DNA from: Chryseomicrobium excrementi
Lineage (GTDB): Bacteria > Bacillota > Bacilli > Bacillales_A > Planococcaceae
Direction of reading: 5' to 3'
Assembly (NCBI RefSeq): GCF_002798305.1
Contig: NZ_PCGR01000001.1
Location: 434,001 to 498,000, forward strand
DNA length: 64,000 nucleotides
Of the stretch, positions 24,596 through 34,152 are shown piece by piece; the first letter of the stretch is position 1, and each line of letters opens with the position of its first letter. Position numbers and translations under genes: made by a program. A model generated the notes under the pieces. The model worked only from the letters and a program-made list of their open reading frames with translations. It was not told where the DNA came from and did not search any database.

Positions 24596-24597
24596 GT

Positions 24598-25401
24598 TTA
24601 TTTACTTGTCTCTACTGCATTGTTGCGAATCCAGTCACTATAACTACCTGCATAAAGGTGCACGTTTTCAAAACCCGCTTCTAGTAAAGCAATGGTCAGT
24701 GGAGATGCAGTGACGCCACTTCCGCAATAGGTGATGACCGGTTCTTCTTTAGAAAACTGTTGAAAAAGACCGGTTGTTTCACTCGATTTCATTAAACCAT
24801 GCTCTGTTTTTAACGACTCCCAATCGAGATTTTGAGCCCCCGGAATATGCCCCGCAATTGGATCGATCGGTTCCACATTGCCCTTGAAACGCTCTGATGA
24901 ACGAGCATCGAGGACAGCTCCACCAGTTGCGAGATGGTTTTTCACATCTTGTTCAGTAACCAACAACTCCTTATTGAAAGTGAGCTGCTGATCGGTTTTT
25001 GGATACCAAGGCGTGCCACCTTCTAAAGGATACACCTCTTTTAAACGGCTATACCCTTCACGTGCTATAGAGACATGAGGAAAGCCAGCCCATAACAGTA
25101 ATAGGGCTGCACGAGCTGCAAAAGGTGCGTTCCCTTGATCGTAAAGAATTACTTGGTCGTCATACTGCAACCCAGATGTTTGGATCAAGCGAGTCATCTG
25201 TTCTTCAGATGGGGCAGGATGTCTGCCTTCTACTTTTGACATATCAGACAGATGCTCCTCCAAATGCCAATACACAGCTCCAGCAATGTGTTCTTGCTGG
25301 AACTCGTATTCTCCCCACTTCGGATTTTGCAAATCAAAGCGTGTGTCAATAAAACGGGTATTTCTCTTCGGAAGTTCATGCACATCTTTAGTGATGATCA
25401 T
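24598..25401 (-). CDS. Sulfurtransferase (two-domain rhodanese; thiosulfate/3-mercaptopyruvate type)
   Basis: Transfers sulfur from thiosulfate or 3-mercaptopyruvate to an acceptor. Start ATG at 25401 with GGAGGAG four bases upstream; 267 residues, the tandem-rhodanese size. Domain 1 has RFIDTRFDL and HIAGAVYWHLEEHLSDM; domain 2 has VLDARSSERFKGNVEPID and GHIPGAQNLDW. The active Cys is in the loop TYCGSGVTA near residue 224; CGSGVTA is the form usual for SseA/mercaptopyruvate enzymes. The 5' end overlaps the last codons of the dynamin gene by 14 bp. Confidence 0.9.
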   Translation of the reverse strand: MIITKDVHELPKRNTRFIDTRFDLQNPKWGEYEFQQEHIAGAVYWHLEEHLSDMSKVEGRHPAPSEEQMTRLIQTSGLQYDDQVILYDQGNAPFAARAALLLLWAGFPHVSIAREGYSRLKEVYPLEGGTPWYPKTDQQLTFNKELLVTEQDVKNHLATGGAVLDARSSERFKGNVEPIDPIAGHIPGAQNLDWESLKTEHGLMKSSETTGLFQQFSKEEPVITYCGSGVTASPLTIALLEAGFENVHLYAGSYSDWIRNNAVETSK

Positions 25402-28400
25402 TGGTCTCCTCCAATTGAATCCGTATTTTCTTCCATGCCTCAAGTGTCGCTTGCTGTTCTAACAGTTCTCGTTCTGCAGCAATCGTATTTAGACTAGCTT
25501 GTAGGAAACGCTGCATACTCGTCTCCATTTTGTCATTGAATTGCTGCTCCGTCCAGTTCCGCAATCGCTTGGTTTGCTGATCTAAATGTTGCGCAACATC
25601 CACTTTGAGTTTTGATTCAAGTTCAGTCTGTAAAATTGCCTTTTCATTTTTCTCAAAGAACCGCTTTACATTTTTTACATATTTTCGAAGCGGTTCGTAA
25701 CTCTGAATTGGAAGCTCTGGTTTATCAAACTCCAATAACTTAGGAGCTTTAAGTTCCATCGGTGACACAGAAAAAGCTGCTGGTTGTTCCGCAAGATACG
25801 CTCTTTCTTGCTTCTCGAACTCACGAATCGCTTTTTCAGTAGCTTGTTGCAAACGAAGGTTTGTGACGCGTAGCTCTTGAGCTGTATCAAATTCCAGACT
25901 TTCCACTACTTCTTGAAGAGAATCTTCAAATGCTGACTTGATATCCTGCTTCGAGAAACGAGAAGGATTGAATGCTTCTTTAAAGAAATCGGGATATCTA
26001 TAGAACAAACGTTGTTGCAAGTAATAAATAAGTGTCTCGACTTCATTAAGCAGTGCGTTGCGTTTTGTCTCTGAAACAGGTCGCTTGTACCTCGCACGGA
26101 GTTGTTGCTCTACTTCAGACAATTCAGCTAGACGTTGTGGTTTTCGTTTCATATTTTCTTCTGTTGAGTCAATCAGCATGTAGAATTGATTGGTCAACTC
26201 GTTTGTTTGCTCATCGATGTATTGCAAAATCACTTCAAGCAGCTCTTCTTTCAAGAAATGTTGGAAGGCCACTTCAAATTCAGACATACCACTTGCCCCT
26301 GATGTGTTCGATTGTTTTTCTTCGAGTGCTTGTAGACTTGATACTCCGTACAAACGTGGGAAGCGAATTCCGAACTGTGTCAATTCTTGTTCCACATAAT
26401 CCAGGACATCTTGCTTTTCTTCTTCCGTGTTAGCGAGATCGATTGCATTGACGATAAAGAACATTTTATCCATCTCGAAAGAATCTTTGACTCGTCCAAG
26501 TTGAATCAAGAATTCTCTATCTGCTTTCGCAAAAGCATGATTAAAGTATGTGATAAACAAAACAGCGTCCGCATTACGAATATAATCAAATGCGACACCT
26601 GTATGACGAGCATTGATAGAATCAGCACCCGGTGTATCTACAAGAGTCACACCTGCTCGAGTCAGCTCACAATCATAGTAGTATGTGATGGTCTCAACAA
26701 AACAACTTTTTGACTCGACAGCTACATATTCTGTAAATGCTTGATGCTCGACTAATCGGACTGTACCAAGGTGATTTTTTTGTTCTAGATACCCTGAAAC
26801 AAAGGCACGAATAAATGATTTCTTAGTCTCATCTAATGGCTTGTGAAGAAATTCTTGCGCTCTACTATAGAGTTCATCTAGTGTTTGAATCTCTTTACCA
26901 TGCGGTGCAATCATTCCTTTTAATTCCGCAAGTAAATTCTCTACTGTTTTAAATTGCACATCTGCGTTGCGATGTGGTTTTTCAGTTGAAACCGGGGAGA
27001 TTTTATTGATAGAAGCTGTTGTTGGATTTGGTGAAACCGGTAATACCGCATCTCCGAGTAAGGCATTCGAAAAGCTTGATTTTCCAGCAGAGAATGCACC
27101 AAAAAGTGCAATGGTAAAGGAGCGGTTGTTAATACGGTCTCGCTTTTGTTTCATCTCACGAATGGCTTCTTTGAAATTTGGAATATCGGATAATAAATTT
27201 AGCAGCCGATCCGCTTTAGACAAAACCTGTTGTTCTTTTAACTGATTAGTAGATGCCGTTTGCTCCAACCGAATCTCTTTTTCAACTTCTGTTTTTGTTT
27301 CCGAGAGTGTCAGAGGAGAAGCAGAAGAGTAAAACCCCTTGTATTGCTCCTCCCACATTTCTACTCGATTTGCACGCTGCTTTTGGAATGCTTCATTTGG
27401 AGACTTGATCTGTAAAGAAAAATCTTGTTTTTTCTGTTCAGTTGCTTCCCATTCTTCCAAAGCACGCTGTTTTCTGACTAGTTGTTGTTTCTTAAACTGA
27501 TCATCTTCTGACAGTACTTGTTTGCCATCCGATTCCTCAGTCATTTCTTCTGCCCAATCTAGGACATGTTGCACCACTTTCTTTTTAAGTGCTTGTTCAA
27601 TACGGCTTGAAAACTGTAGCAGTCCATCCCCCGTAGAACTAGTACCAGGTTTGAATTCATCTACAATAATAGAAGCTTCTAGTGTATAAGGAGTGTACGC
27701 ATCTGTAGGTACCTGAATGATTTGTGCATACTTAACAACAAGCCCTTCAATATGAGGGGCAGTCGTTTGGTTGTAGACGTGTTGAAGTTGTGAAAGTGCT
27801 TTTGTTTGTCGCGCTATACGCTCTTCCTCAATTTTTTTCTTAGAACTGAAAAACCCCATCTTAAATCCTGGATCACTTGCTTCAGCAAACGAACGTACAG
27901 CCTCTCGCACTTCAGGTGTCATCACATACGCATTTGACATGACTTGTTGGACTTGTTGCTGTAGGTCATCTTTCCATTTCTTCAAGTCGAGAAGCTCAAA
28001 CGACTGAACTGCTTGTAGGATTTCTTTTTTTGTCGCACCTTTATCCTGCCATTCTTCTTGCGAGAACAGCTCTTCGTAAGAGGCTTCTACTTCCTCTTGC
28101 TGTTCTTGTAAAAAAGCCTCGTGTTCTTGAATCAGTTTCACTAATGTCCCCTGTGCACTTTCTTCTAGAACGGTCTCTTTTTGCTGAAGAGCACTATCTA
28201 TTACACTCTTTACTGAATCCACTGGGTACATGTCTGGCTGTCTAAGAGAAGTGAAGAAAATTCCTTTCGGAAGGACTCCCCAACTCTCAAAAGAGGTCTC
28301 AACAGACTGTTTGTACGCTTCAATAGAAAGTTCTTGTTCTCTATGCTTATCCATTTGATTAACAATTAAATAAACATTTGGGTTTGTCCGCATTAGATCT

Positions 28401-28954
28401 TTGGTGAATGTAAAGTTCAGCTCCGACTGGACATGGTTGTAATCCATTACGTAAAAGACTAGGTCTGCAAGATGCAGTTCCGATTCAGTGGAAAGGCGGT
28501 GAGCGTCATCCGTTGAATCTACTCCAGGTGTATCCATTAATACAACGTCTTTTGGTAGCGACGTTTCTGGATGGAACAACTCGATTTTGCGAACCGATTG
28601 GCCGTCTTTTGCCATACGCTTTAAGTTAGCTACAGCCAGCTCCTCTTCAGCAATTGCTAAATCTCCATTCATAAAATGAACATAGGCTTTCCAATCCTCT
28701 GCTCTTTGAATAGTGACAATGTTCGCCGAAGTCGGAATCGGACTCGTAGCTAACAAATTCTCTCCTGTTAGCGCATTGATCATACTCGATTTTCCTGCAG
28801 AAAAATGCCCGGCAAACGCTATAGTCAATTGCTCAGAAAACAGTTTTTGTCCAAACTTTTTTGCTTTTTCTGCTGTTGAGGAGTTCCCTTGCTGTTCTGC
28901 AAGAACTCCTAAAAGAGCGGTACGTCGATAAATATGCTTTCTTAACTCATTCAT
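25388..28954 (-). CDS. dynA: Tandem dynamin-like GTPase DynA (YpbR)
   Basis: 1,188-residue bacterial dynamin with two fused GTPase-plus-stalk units, like B. subtilis DynA (about 1,193). G1 loops: GHFSAGKSS at residues 49-57 and GAFSAGKSS near 618. Switch regions are DTPGVDSTDD and DTPGADSINA; G4-like NQMDKH and NAIDLAN. Long charged coiled-coil stalks follow each GTPase. DynA tethers and fuses membranes and helps resist phage and pore-forming stress in B. subtilis; that role is known for the homologue, not shown here. No membrane helix; membrane contact is through the paddle. It sits in a conserved ypvA-dynA order. Confidence 0.93.
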   Translation of the reverse strand: MNELRKHIYRRTALLGVLAEQQGNSSTAEKAKKFGQKLFSEQLTIAFAGHFSAGKSSMINALTGENLLATSPIPTSANIVTIQRAEDWKAYVHFMNGDLAIAEEELAVANLKRMAKDGQSVRKIELFHPETSLPKDVVLMDTPGVDSTDDAHRLSTESELHLADLVFYVMDYNHVQSELNFTFTKDLMRTNPNVYLIVNQMDKHREQELSIEAYKQSVETSFESWGVLPKGIFFTSLRQPDMYPVDSVKSVIDSALQQKETVLEESAQGTLVKLIQEHEAFLQEQQEEVEASYEELFSQEEWQDKGATKKEILQAVQSFELLDLKKWKDDLQQQVQQVMSNAYVMTPEVREAVRSFAEASDPGFKMGFFSSKKKIEEERIARQTKALSQLQHVYNQTTAPHIEGLVVKYAQIIQVPTDAYTPYTLEASIIVDEFKPGTSSTGDGLLQFSSRIEQALKKKVVQHVLDWAEEMTEESDGKQVLSEDDQFKKQQLVRKQRALEEWEATEQKKQDFSLQIKSPNEAFQKQRANRVEMWEEQYKGFYSSASPLTLSETKTEVEKEIRLEQTASTNQLKEQQVLSKADRLLNLLSDIPNFKEAIREMKQKRDRINNRSFTIALFGAFSAGKSSFSNALLGDAVLPVSPNPTTASINKISPVSTEKPHRNADVQFKTVENLLAELKGMIAPHGKEIQTLDELYSRAQEFLHKPLDETKKSFIRAFVSGYLEQKNHLGTVRLVEHQAFTEYVAVESKSCFVETITYYYDCELTRAGVTLVDTPGADSINARHTGVAFDYIRNADAVLFITYFNHAFAKADREFLIQLGRVKDSFEMDKMFFIVNAIDLANTEEEKQDVLDYVEQELTQFGIRFPRLYGVSSLQALEEKQSNTSGASGMSEFEVAFQHFLKEELLEVILQYIDEQTNELTNQFYMLIDSTEENMKRKPQRLAELSEVEQQLRARYKRPVSETKRNALLNEVETLIYYLQQRLFYRYPDFFKEAFNPSRFSKQDIKSAFEDSLQEVVESLEFDTAQELRVTNLRLQQATEKAIREFEKQERAYLAEQPAAFSVSPMELKAPKLLEFDKPELPIQSYEPLRKYVKNVKRFFEKNEKAILQTELESKLKVDVAQHLDQQTKRLRNWTEQQFNDKMETSMQRFLQASLNTIAAERELLEQQATLEAWKKIRIQLEETNDHH

Positions 28955-28976
28955 GAAACGGGACCCCTTTTGCAGT

Positions 28977-30866
28977 CTAATAATTTGGCATTACAGGTAG
29001 TTCTTTTTCAAGTTCCTTCATAAACTCGTATTCTTGTTCCGACAACAAAAGCTCTATAGTGCCATGATCTTGTTCAGTCCGAATGAGACGCCCAACTCCC
29101 TGTTTCATTCGCATTTTCATGAACGGAAGATCGACTTCTTCAAATGCATGGAACGACATATCCCGCTTTGCATTAAAAATAGGATCATTCGGAGGGAATG
29201 GTAAATCATAAATTATGACTCGAGTTAACAGATCTAAAGGTAAATCTAATCCTTCCCATAAGGAATAGGAAGCTAAGACTTTAGGATTTTCTTTATACTG
29301 CTCAATCAACGTGCTCATCTCTTGATCGCCCTCGAAAAGGATATCCTCATGACCATACATAAATTTGAACTGTTCAAACGATTCTATCGTTGAGAAAAGA
29401 ACTAAAGTCGGTTGTGGTTCATTGAGCAGTTCCATTACTTTGTCATTTTTATCAAACGGCTTTGACAGTTGAATAGTCATCACTTCTTCATAATCAAAAG
29501 GTGACGGAACTTGCAAAGATTCATATTCTGCAATTCCTAGACTACCTGCTAAATAATCAAACGTTTGGTCGACACTAAGTGTCGCACTAGAGAAAATAAT
29601 TGGTAATGATCCGTTAAATAATTTTTCAGCCAATTGCTCATCAACAAGTTCAGGCATAATCGCAAGTGTTTCAATGCCATCTACTTCTTCTACCCAGTGA
29701 ATGGCCTCGTTTTCTTCTGTGAACAGTTGGAAAGCTTGCAAATAGTCCTCTAGATATTCTTCCATAAGTTTCATATCATACGACTCAATAGAGTACATTT
29801 CGCCTTCAAATACGAACTCTTCTAACAACCCTTCTACCGTTTTAATTAGAAACGCACTTTTCCCAACAAGTTCAGGGGAACGACGAATCGTCATTTTTTC
29901 AAGAGCTGGATTTTCTATTGAATTCCGAAGGAGCTCAAAAAATGCGAGATGCGCTTCCTCTAGAACATCTAAGTAGTGGAGTGTCTTAGGTCGTAACCCT
30001 TCTACACGTGCCTTTTCAAGTAAATCTAGTAGCGATTCACTTTGTACTTTTAGTGTAAACGCTTCTTGTGCTGCAAACTCAACCAAATGACCTTCATCCA
30101 GTACGATAGCAGACGCTTCTGGTAACAGAGGAAGCTGCTCTTGGCGTTTTCGAGACTCTGCCGTCCATAAGTGTTCCATTAAAAATTCATGGGAGCAGAT
30201 GACTAGATCTGTAGCTTGACGATAGAACTGCCTTGAGATGGTTTGGCCACATTGATTTTTCACCTCACAAATCGAACACTGCTGTACAGGGTGATAATTG
30301 ACAAGTTTCCACTCTTCATCTGTTAAGAAACTGAACTCTTTTCGGTCACCATAAGGGTATACTTTTTGCAAAGAGGTTCCAGCAAAAACAAACTCCGGAA
30401 GACGATCATCGATTTCATCGACAAACTCAGGTACATCAAACCCCCTGCGCTGTTCATCTAGGCGCTGCAAACAAAGATACTCTTCTCTTGATTTTGCTAG
30501 ACGAACATCAATAGCGAGATTCAATAGCTCAGAAAGACGAGCGATATCGCCCTCTGGCTTGATTAACTGCTCAATCAAAGCTTCATCGGAACATGCTACG
30601 ATGACTGGTTTTCCAGTATAGCGGGCATAAGCTATCGAAGGAAGTAGATAGGCCATTGTTTTACCAGTTCCTACTCCCGCTTCTGCAAAAAGGACTGATT
30701 TCTGTTGGAGTGCTTTTTCGATTTGAAACGCCATGTAGACTTGTTCGTCTCGTATTTCATATCCATGGTCAGGTAACGTCTCATAAAAGATATCCCCTAA
30801 CCAATTGGACAAGGATTGATAAAATGACTGATCTTTTGACAATTCAAAGGGGATATTTTTACGCAT
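28977..30866 (-). CDS. ypvA: DinG/XPD-type ATP-dependent DNA helicase YpvA
   Basis: Superfamily 2 iron-sulfur helicase, about 629 residues. I start it at 30866 (MRKNIPFELSKDQ), which lines up with B. subtilis YpvA; the ATG at 30884 is an alternative and neither has a good ribosome site. Walker A is AEAGVGTGKTMAYLL, DEAH-type box VLDEGHLVEFA. Four Cys for an Fe-S cluster are seen: one in REEYLCLQRL, two in CSICEVKNQCGQ and one in LVICSHEFL. Motif VI is QGVGRLIR near the end. It has no N-terminal nuclease, unlike the second DinG homologue at 43555. Likely repair or R-loop clearing; exact role unknown. Confidence 0.9.
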   Translation of the reverse strand: MRKNIPFELSKDQSFYQSLSNWLGDIFYETLPDHGYEIRDEQVYMAFQIEKALQQKSVLFAEAGVGTGKTMAYLLPSIAYARYTGKPVIVACSDEALIEQLIKPEGDIARLSELLNLAIDVRLAKSREEYLCLQRLDEQRRGFDVPEFVDEIDDRLPEFVFAGTSLQKVYPYGDRKEFSFLTDEEWKLVNYHPVQQCSICEVKNQCGQTISRQFYRQATDLVICSHEFLMEHLWTAESRKRQEQLPLLPEASAIVLDEGHLVEFAAQEAFTLKVQSESLLDLLEKARVEGLRPKTLHYLDVLEEAHLAFFELLRNSIENPALEKMTIRRSPELVGKSAFLIKTVEGLLEEFVFEGEMYSIESYDMKLMEEYLEDYLQAFQLFTEENEAIHWVEEVDGIETLAIMPELVDEQLAEKLFNGSLPIIFSSATLSVDQTFDYLAGSLGIAEYESLQVPSPFDYEEVMTIQLSKPFDKNDKVMELLNEPQPTLVLFSTIESFEQFKFMYGHEDILFEGDQEMSTLIEQYKENPKVLASYSLWEGLDLPLDLLTRVIIYDLPFPPNDPIFNAKRDMSFHAFEEVDLPFMKMRMKQGVGRLIRTEQDHGTIELLLSEQEYEFMKELEKELPVMPNY

Positions 30867-30889
30867 AGCTCCACTCTTTTCCATATATT

Positions 30890-32014
30890 CTAGACACGTT
30901 TACCCCAGAACTGGTAGTAATCCGTGCGGATGAATCCATTGAACAATTTGCGCTTTTTCGTCGCTTTTTTACCGTAGACCGTCTCTAAATTTTCCATTGA
31001 AGAAAGTAAGTAAACAGACCAAGACGGGTATTTTTCCATGACGTAACCAAATTGAGAAATGGTTTTCTCAATTTCCTCGATTTCTCCGATACGCTCGCCA
31101 TAAGGTGGGTTACTGACAATCACTCCATTCTCGAGTCGCGTCGTGAAATCAGTTGCTTGCATCTGTTTAAATTCAATAATATCTGCAAAGCCTGCTTCAA
31201 GTGCATTGGACTTGGCAATTTCAATCATGCGATGATCGATATCAGTTCCAAGGATGGTTAATTCTTGATCATAATCTGCTTGAGCGTCCGCTTCTTCACG
31301 AACCTTATCCCATACAGCTGGTTTGATAAATTTCCAATTCTCCGCATCAAATTCACGATTGTAGCCAGGTGCGATATTTTGACCTATCATCGCTGCTTCG
31401 ATACATAGAGTGCCAGAACCACAGAATGGATCTACAAACGGACGGTGCGGACTCCACTTCGAAACCTTCACAAGTGCTGCAGCCAGTGTCTCTTTTAAAG
31501 GTGCATCTCCTTGCGTCGTGCGATAGCCGCGTTTATGCAACCCTGCTCCACTCGTATCAAGTGTCAATAACACCTTGTCTTTCAAAATACTGACTTCTAC
31601 TTTATAGCGTGCACCTGATTCATCAAAATAACTCATTCGTTTATAAGCAGACTTTAGTCGTTCGACGATTGCCTTTTTCACGATACTTTGGCAGTCCGGC
31701 ACACTATAAAGTGTTGACTTGACACTCTTACCGCTAACTGGGAAGTTCGCATCTACTGGTAAGTAAGTTTCCCAAGGAAGTGCTTTTGTCCCCTCAAACA
31801 ATTGATCAAATGTGCGGGCCGGAAACTCTCCCACGACTAACTTGACACGGTCTGCGACTCGTAACCAGACATTAGCACGAGCAATCGCTTCTTCGTCTCC
31901 TGTAAAGAATACTTTTCCGTTGTCTGTAGTCGTCTCAAAACCAAGGTCCTTCAGTTCATCTGCGACGATTCCTTCAAGGCCCATGGCCGCAGTTGCTAGT
32001 AATTTATACTTCAT
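30890..32014 (-). CDS. rlmL: RlmL/YpsC-type THUMP-domain rRNA N2-guanine methyltransferase
   Basis: 374-residue class I SAM-dependent methyltransferase. N-terminal THUMP/RNA-binding part spans about residues 1-155 (MKYKLLATAAMGLEGIVADEL). The SAM fold has FVDPFCGSGTLCIEAAMIG near residue 190 and the catalytic SNPPYGERIG near 306, the NPPY of N-methyl nucleotide transferases. In B. subtilis YpsC is the counterpart of RlmL N-terminal half and modifies 23S rRNA guanine; the substrate is inferred. It sits directly after the RNase P RNA gene and before ypvA, as in B. subtilis. A good AAGGAG site precedes the ATG. Confidence 0.9.
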   Translation of the reverse strand: MKYKLLATAAMGLEGIVADELKDLGFETTTDNGKVFFTGDEEAIARANVWLRVADRVKLVVGEFPARTFDQLFEGTKALPWETYLPVDANFPVSGKSVKSTLYSVPDCQSIVKKAIVERLKSAYKRMSYFDESGARYKVEVSILKDKVLLTLDTSGAGLHKRGYRTTQGDAPLKETLAAALVKVSKWSPHRPFVDPFCGSGTLCIEAAMIGQNIAPGYNREFDAENWKFIKPAVWDKVREEADAQADYDQELTILGTDIDHRMIEIAKSNALEAGFADIIEFKQMQATDFTTRLENGVIVSNPPYGERIGEIEEIEKTISQFGYVMEKYPSWSVYLLSSMENLETVYGKKATKKRKLFNGFIRTDYYQFWGKRV

Positions 32015-32054
32015 ATCGTCTTCAACTCCTTGCTATAGTTTGGGTATATAAAGA

Positions 32055-32080
32055 GAAAAAACTCTCCACAAAGGAGAGCT
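32055..32080 (-). terminator. Terminator of RNase P RNA
   Basis: Minus-strand CTCTCC pairs with GGAGAG over a 5-nt loop and is followed by TTTTTTCTC, a little downstream of the rnpB 3' end. Confidence 0.75.
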
Positions 32081-32095
32081 GTAAAGTTCATCATA

Positions 32096-32490
32096 AACCT
32101 TCTATTCGGTAAGCCATGTTTTGTCTCCCATGTACTCAAGCGGGGAAGCCCCTCGTACATACTGGGCGGCAATCATCTATCTACGGAATCTCCGTCTTCC
32201 AATCCGTTCAGTTCCTTCATGGAAATGCCCCTACCATAATTTGGGTTTCTCACTCGTGGGGTTTACCGCGTTCCACTCTTACCGTTTCCGAATAAGACTT
32301 CGTCACTGTGGCACTTTCAAGAGTACTACACCGTATCCAAAGACTTAGGTGATTTCTCTGCCGTCAGCCTGGCAGCTGCCCTCGTTTATGACTTCACGAG
32401 GCACGAACACTACAGTCGTCTCAGAGCTGTGTGAGCATGGACTTTCCTCTACACATCAAAGTGTGCAGCGATTGCCTGAATAGAAGGCCA
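32096..32490 (-). ncRNA. rnpB: RNase P RNA (Bacillus-type, class B)
   Basis: The catalytic RNA that trims the 5' leader of tRNA precursors. The minus strand shows the family's fixed blocks: GAGGAAAGTCCATGCTC near the 5' end, AAGTGCCACAGTGACGAAGT in the middle, GTGGAACGCGGTAAACCCC, and ATAGATGATTGCCGCC near the 3' end. The ends pair as helix P1 (CCTTCTATTC with GAATAGAAGG). About 395 nt, normal for class B. It lies between gpsB and rlmL, the same place as in B. subtilis. Promoter at 32497-32525. The exact ends may be off by a few bases. Confidence 0.96.
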
Positions 32491-32496
32491 CAATCG

Positions 32497-32525
32497 AGTA
32501 TACGTTATTTACCTTGTGAATACAA
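32497..32525 (-). promoter_or_regulatory. Putative promoter of RNase P RNA
   Basis: Minus-strand TTGTAT, 17-bp spacer, TATACT, placing the transcript start about seven bases before the P1 helix. The -10 is a 5 of 6 match; the -35 is weak. Confidence 0.6.
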
Positions 32526-32532
32526 GCACAGA

Positions 32533-32820
32533 TTATTCGTAAAGTTTGGCTCCAAAAACATGCTTCTCAAGATTTGATAGACGTTTTAAAATATCAAAGT
32601 TAGTTGATGTCTGTGGTGCTGGTGCTGAACGAGGTGCCTCTTCCACTTGAGTGCGAAGATCGCGATTTTCTCGTTCTAATTCTTGGATACGTTTATCAAA
32701 TTGCTCGTAATCTTTAATGATCTCATCTAAAAATGCGTCGACTTCTTCTTGGCTATAGCCACGCATCGTAGTTTTAAATTGTTTTTCTAAAATATCAGAA
32801 GTTGTAAATTGAATCGCCAT
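32533..32820 (-). CDS. gpsB: Cell-division regulator GpsB
   Basis: Small DivIVA-like protein (95 residues from the chosen start) that links PBP1 and other wall enzymes to the septum and the sidewall. I start it at ATG 32820 ([12 protein letters not shown]) because an AGGAAG site lies six bases upstream; two further in-frame ATGs exist. The N-terminal lipid/peptide pocket [20 protein letters not shown] is typical and is followed by a coiled coil (residues about 40-65). The C-terminal trimer helix [17 protein letters not shown] is conserved. Its partner PBP1 (ponA) is 4.7 kb away. Stop is 35 bp before the rnpB promoter. Confidence 0.96.
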   Translation of the reverse strand: MAIQFTTSDILEKQFKTTMRGYSQEEVDAFLDEIIKDYEQFDKRIQELERENRDLRTQVEEAPRSAPAPQTSTNFDILKRLSNLEKHVFGAKLYE

Positions 32821-32886
32821 ACCCATCTTCCTTCCATCCATTGGTGATTGGCTTCATTATAGCATAGGATGGAAAGGTGCACCTAT

Positions 32887-34152
32887 CTATTTGTCGAAAT
32901 CTGCGCTTTCCCGGGAAATGATTTTCCGAGAAATACGGGCATCTCGTTTCTTTAGGTCAAGCAAATAGTCGGCCAGCTTTTCTCTTGTGAGAACAGCTGT
33001 TAAAGTAAGCAGCTGGGCTTTAGCTTGGAGCACGTAATTCGTAGCCAAATTGAAGTCTTTCAATTGATGCTCTAAAATCTTTGCGCAATAGAGAAGGGCA
33101 TCTAGCCTTTCTATGCCTTGTAGTTCATCTGATGCAATCTTCATTAGCTCAAAACTTTCTTCATACTCTTTCTCGCGCTTCTTCAACAGCGATAAGTAAT
33201 AGTAGGCATGAGGAATATCTTGTCTTTCGTAGCGCTCCGTTACTTTTTCATAGAGTTCCTTACTATGCGGCAACAGTTTGATATCCTTCAACCACTTGGC
33301 CAAATTTATCTCGATAGCCGAGTTACTCTGTTCAGACTGATCGAGTAAGTGCTGGAGCGATCGAATGTAAAGTGCTACAAGTGATAGCAAGTCCCACTTA
33401 TTGTGTTCCAGGACCCTGTCTAAATTTTCAGTTGTATTGGATCTCAAGGCATCCATATAAATAATAGGCGCTAAATGCCCCGGCATATCTTCTTCACGAA
33501 CAAATGCCAATTGTTCGCGTTCCATATCTTGCAATTTATAACGCTCCTGCAACCCTTTCCACAAGCGTTTACTTCCATGAAATAAATCCACTTGAAATAA
33601 TGTAGGAAATGGAGGTAGCTCCTTCCGATTCATCGTCCAGCGCACTTCAAGCTGCGGAATATCGAAGCTCTTCCCATTATAAGTTACGATGGTATCGGCT
33701 AATTGAAATGGCAACGCTTTTAAGAAAGGCACCTCAAACTCAGGAGACGCAAGGAGATACTGATCTAACTGAAAATGAGTCGGGAAGCGCTGAATAATCC
33801 CATTTAAGAAAATATGCACGCCAACGCCTTTCAGACCTGTCGTCTCTGTATCATAAAATAACACTCTCTTGTCATCATGCGGAACCAGTGGATGGCCAGG
33901 AAATTTCTCTTTAGCTTGCAGGAGCAATTTGTCTAACTCGCTAAATTTGACAAGTCCATGTTCAAAATCAAGTGGATAATGAGTCGTCACTTTAAAGTAA
34001 AGACCTTCAGGTGTCTCCACACGCTCATAACCGGACGATTCCCACTGGTTCGGTAGAAGTTTCTTCTGATCAACAGCTTGGGCTTCTTTAATCTGTTCCG
34101 GTTGCTTTTTCAGTAACCCTTTCATAGCCATTAATTTCTTCTCATAAGACAT
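32887..34152 (-). CDS. mrfB: MrfB (YprB): DEDD-type 3'-5' exonuclease with TPR
   Basis: 422 residues from ATG 34152 (MSYEKKLMAMK); a GTG at 34161 is a possible earlier start. N-terminal RNase-H-like nuclease has the first acidic motif LFYDTETTGLKG near residue 107, then TIVTYNGKSFDIP (motif II) and the late HNKWDLLSLVALY with an Asp. The C-terminal third is helical, TPR-like. In B. subtilis YprB (MrfB) works with the YprA (MrfA) helicase in UvrA-independent repair of mitomycin C damage. The start overlaps the stop of mrfA, so the two are coupled. Confidence 0.9.
   Translation of the reverse strand: MSYEKKLMAMKGLLKKQPEQIKEAQAVDQKKLLPNQWESSGYERVETPEGLYFKVTTHYPLDFEHGLVKFSELDKLLLQAKEKFPGHPLVPHDDKRVLFYDTETTGLKGVGVHIFLNGIIQRFPTHFQLDQYLLASPEFEVPFLKALPFQLADTIVTYNGKSFDIPQLEVRWTMNRKELPPFPTLFQVDLFHGSKRLWKGLQERYKLQDMEREQLAFVREEDMPGHLAPIIYMDALRSNTTENLDRVLEHNKWDLLSLVALYIRSLQHLLDQSEQSNSAIEINLAKWLKDIKLLPHSKELYEKVTERYERQDIPHAYYYLSLLKKREKEYEESFELMKIASDELQGIERLDALLYCAKILEHQLKDFNLATNYVLQAKAQLLTLTAVLTREKLADYLLDLKKRDARISRKIISRESADFDK

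Noticed and set aside
24590-24612. ACAAGT/ACTTGT hairpin after the sulfurtransferase gene as a terminator
   Set aside because: Short stem without a T run, and it overlaps the rlmN promoter; not supportable.
32120-32348. Short open frames across the RNase P RNA gene
   Set aside because: They are chance frames over the conserved ncRNA.
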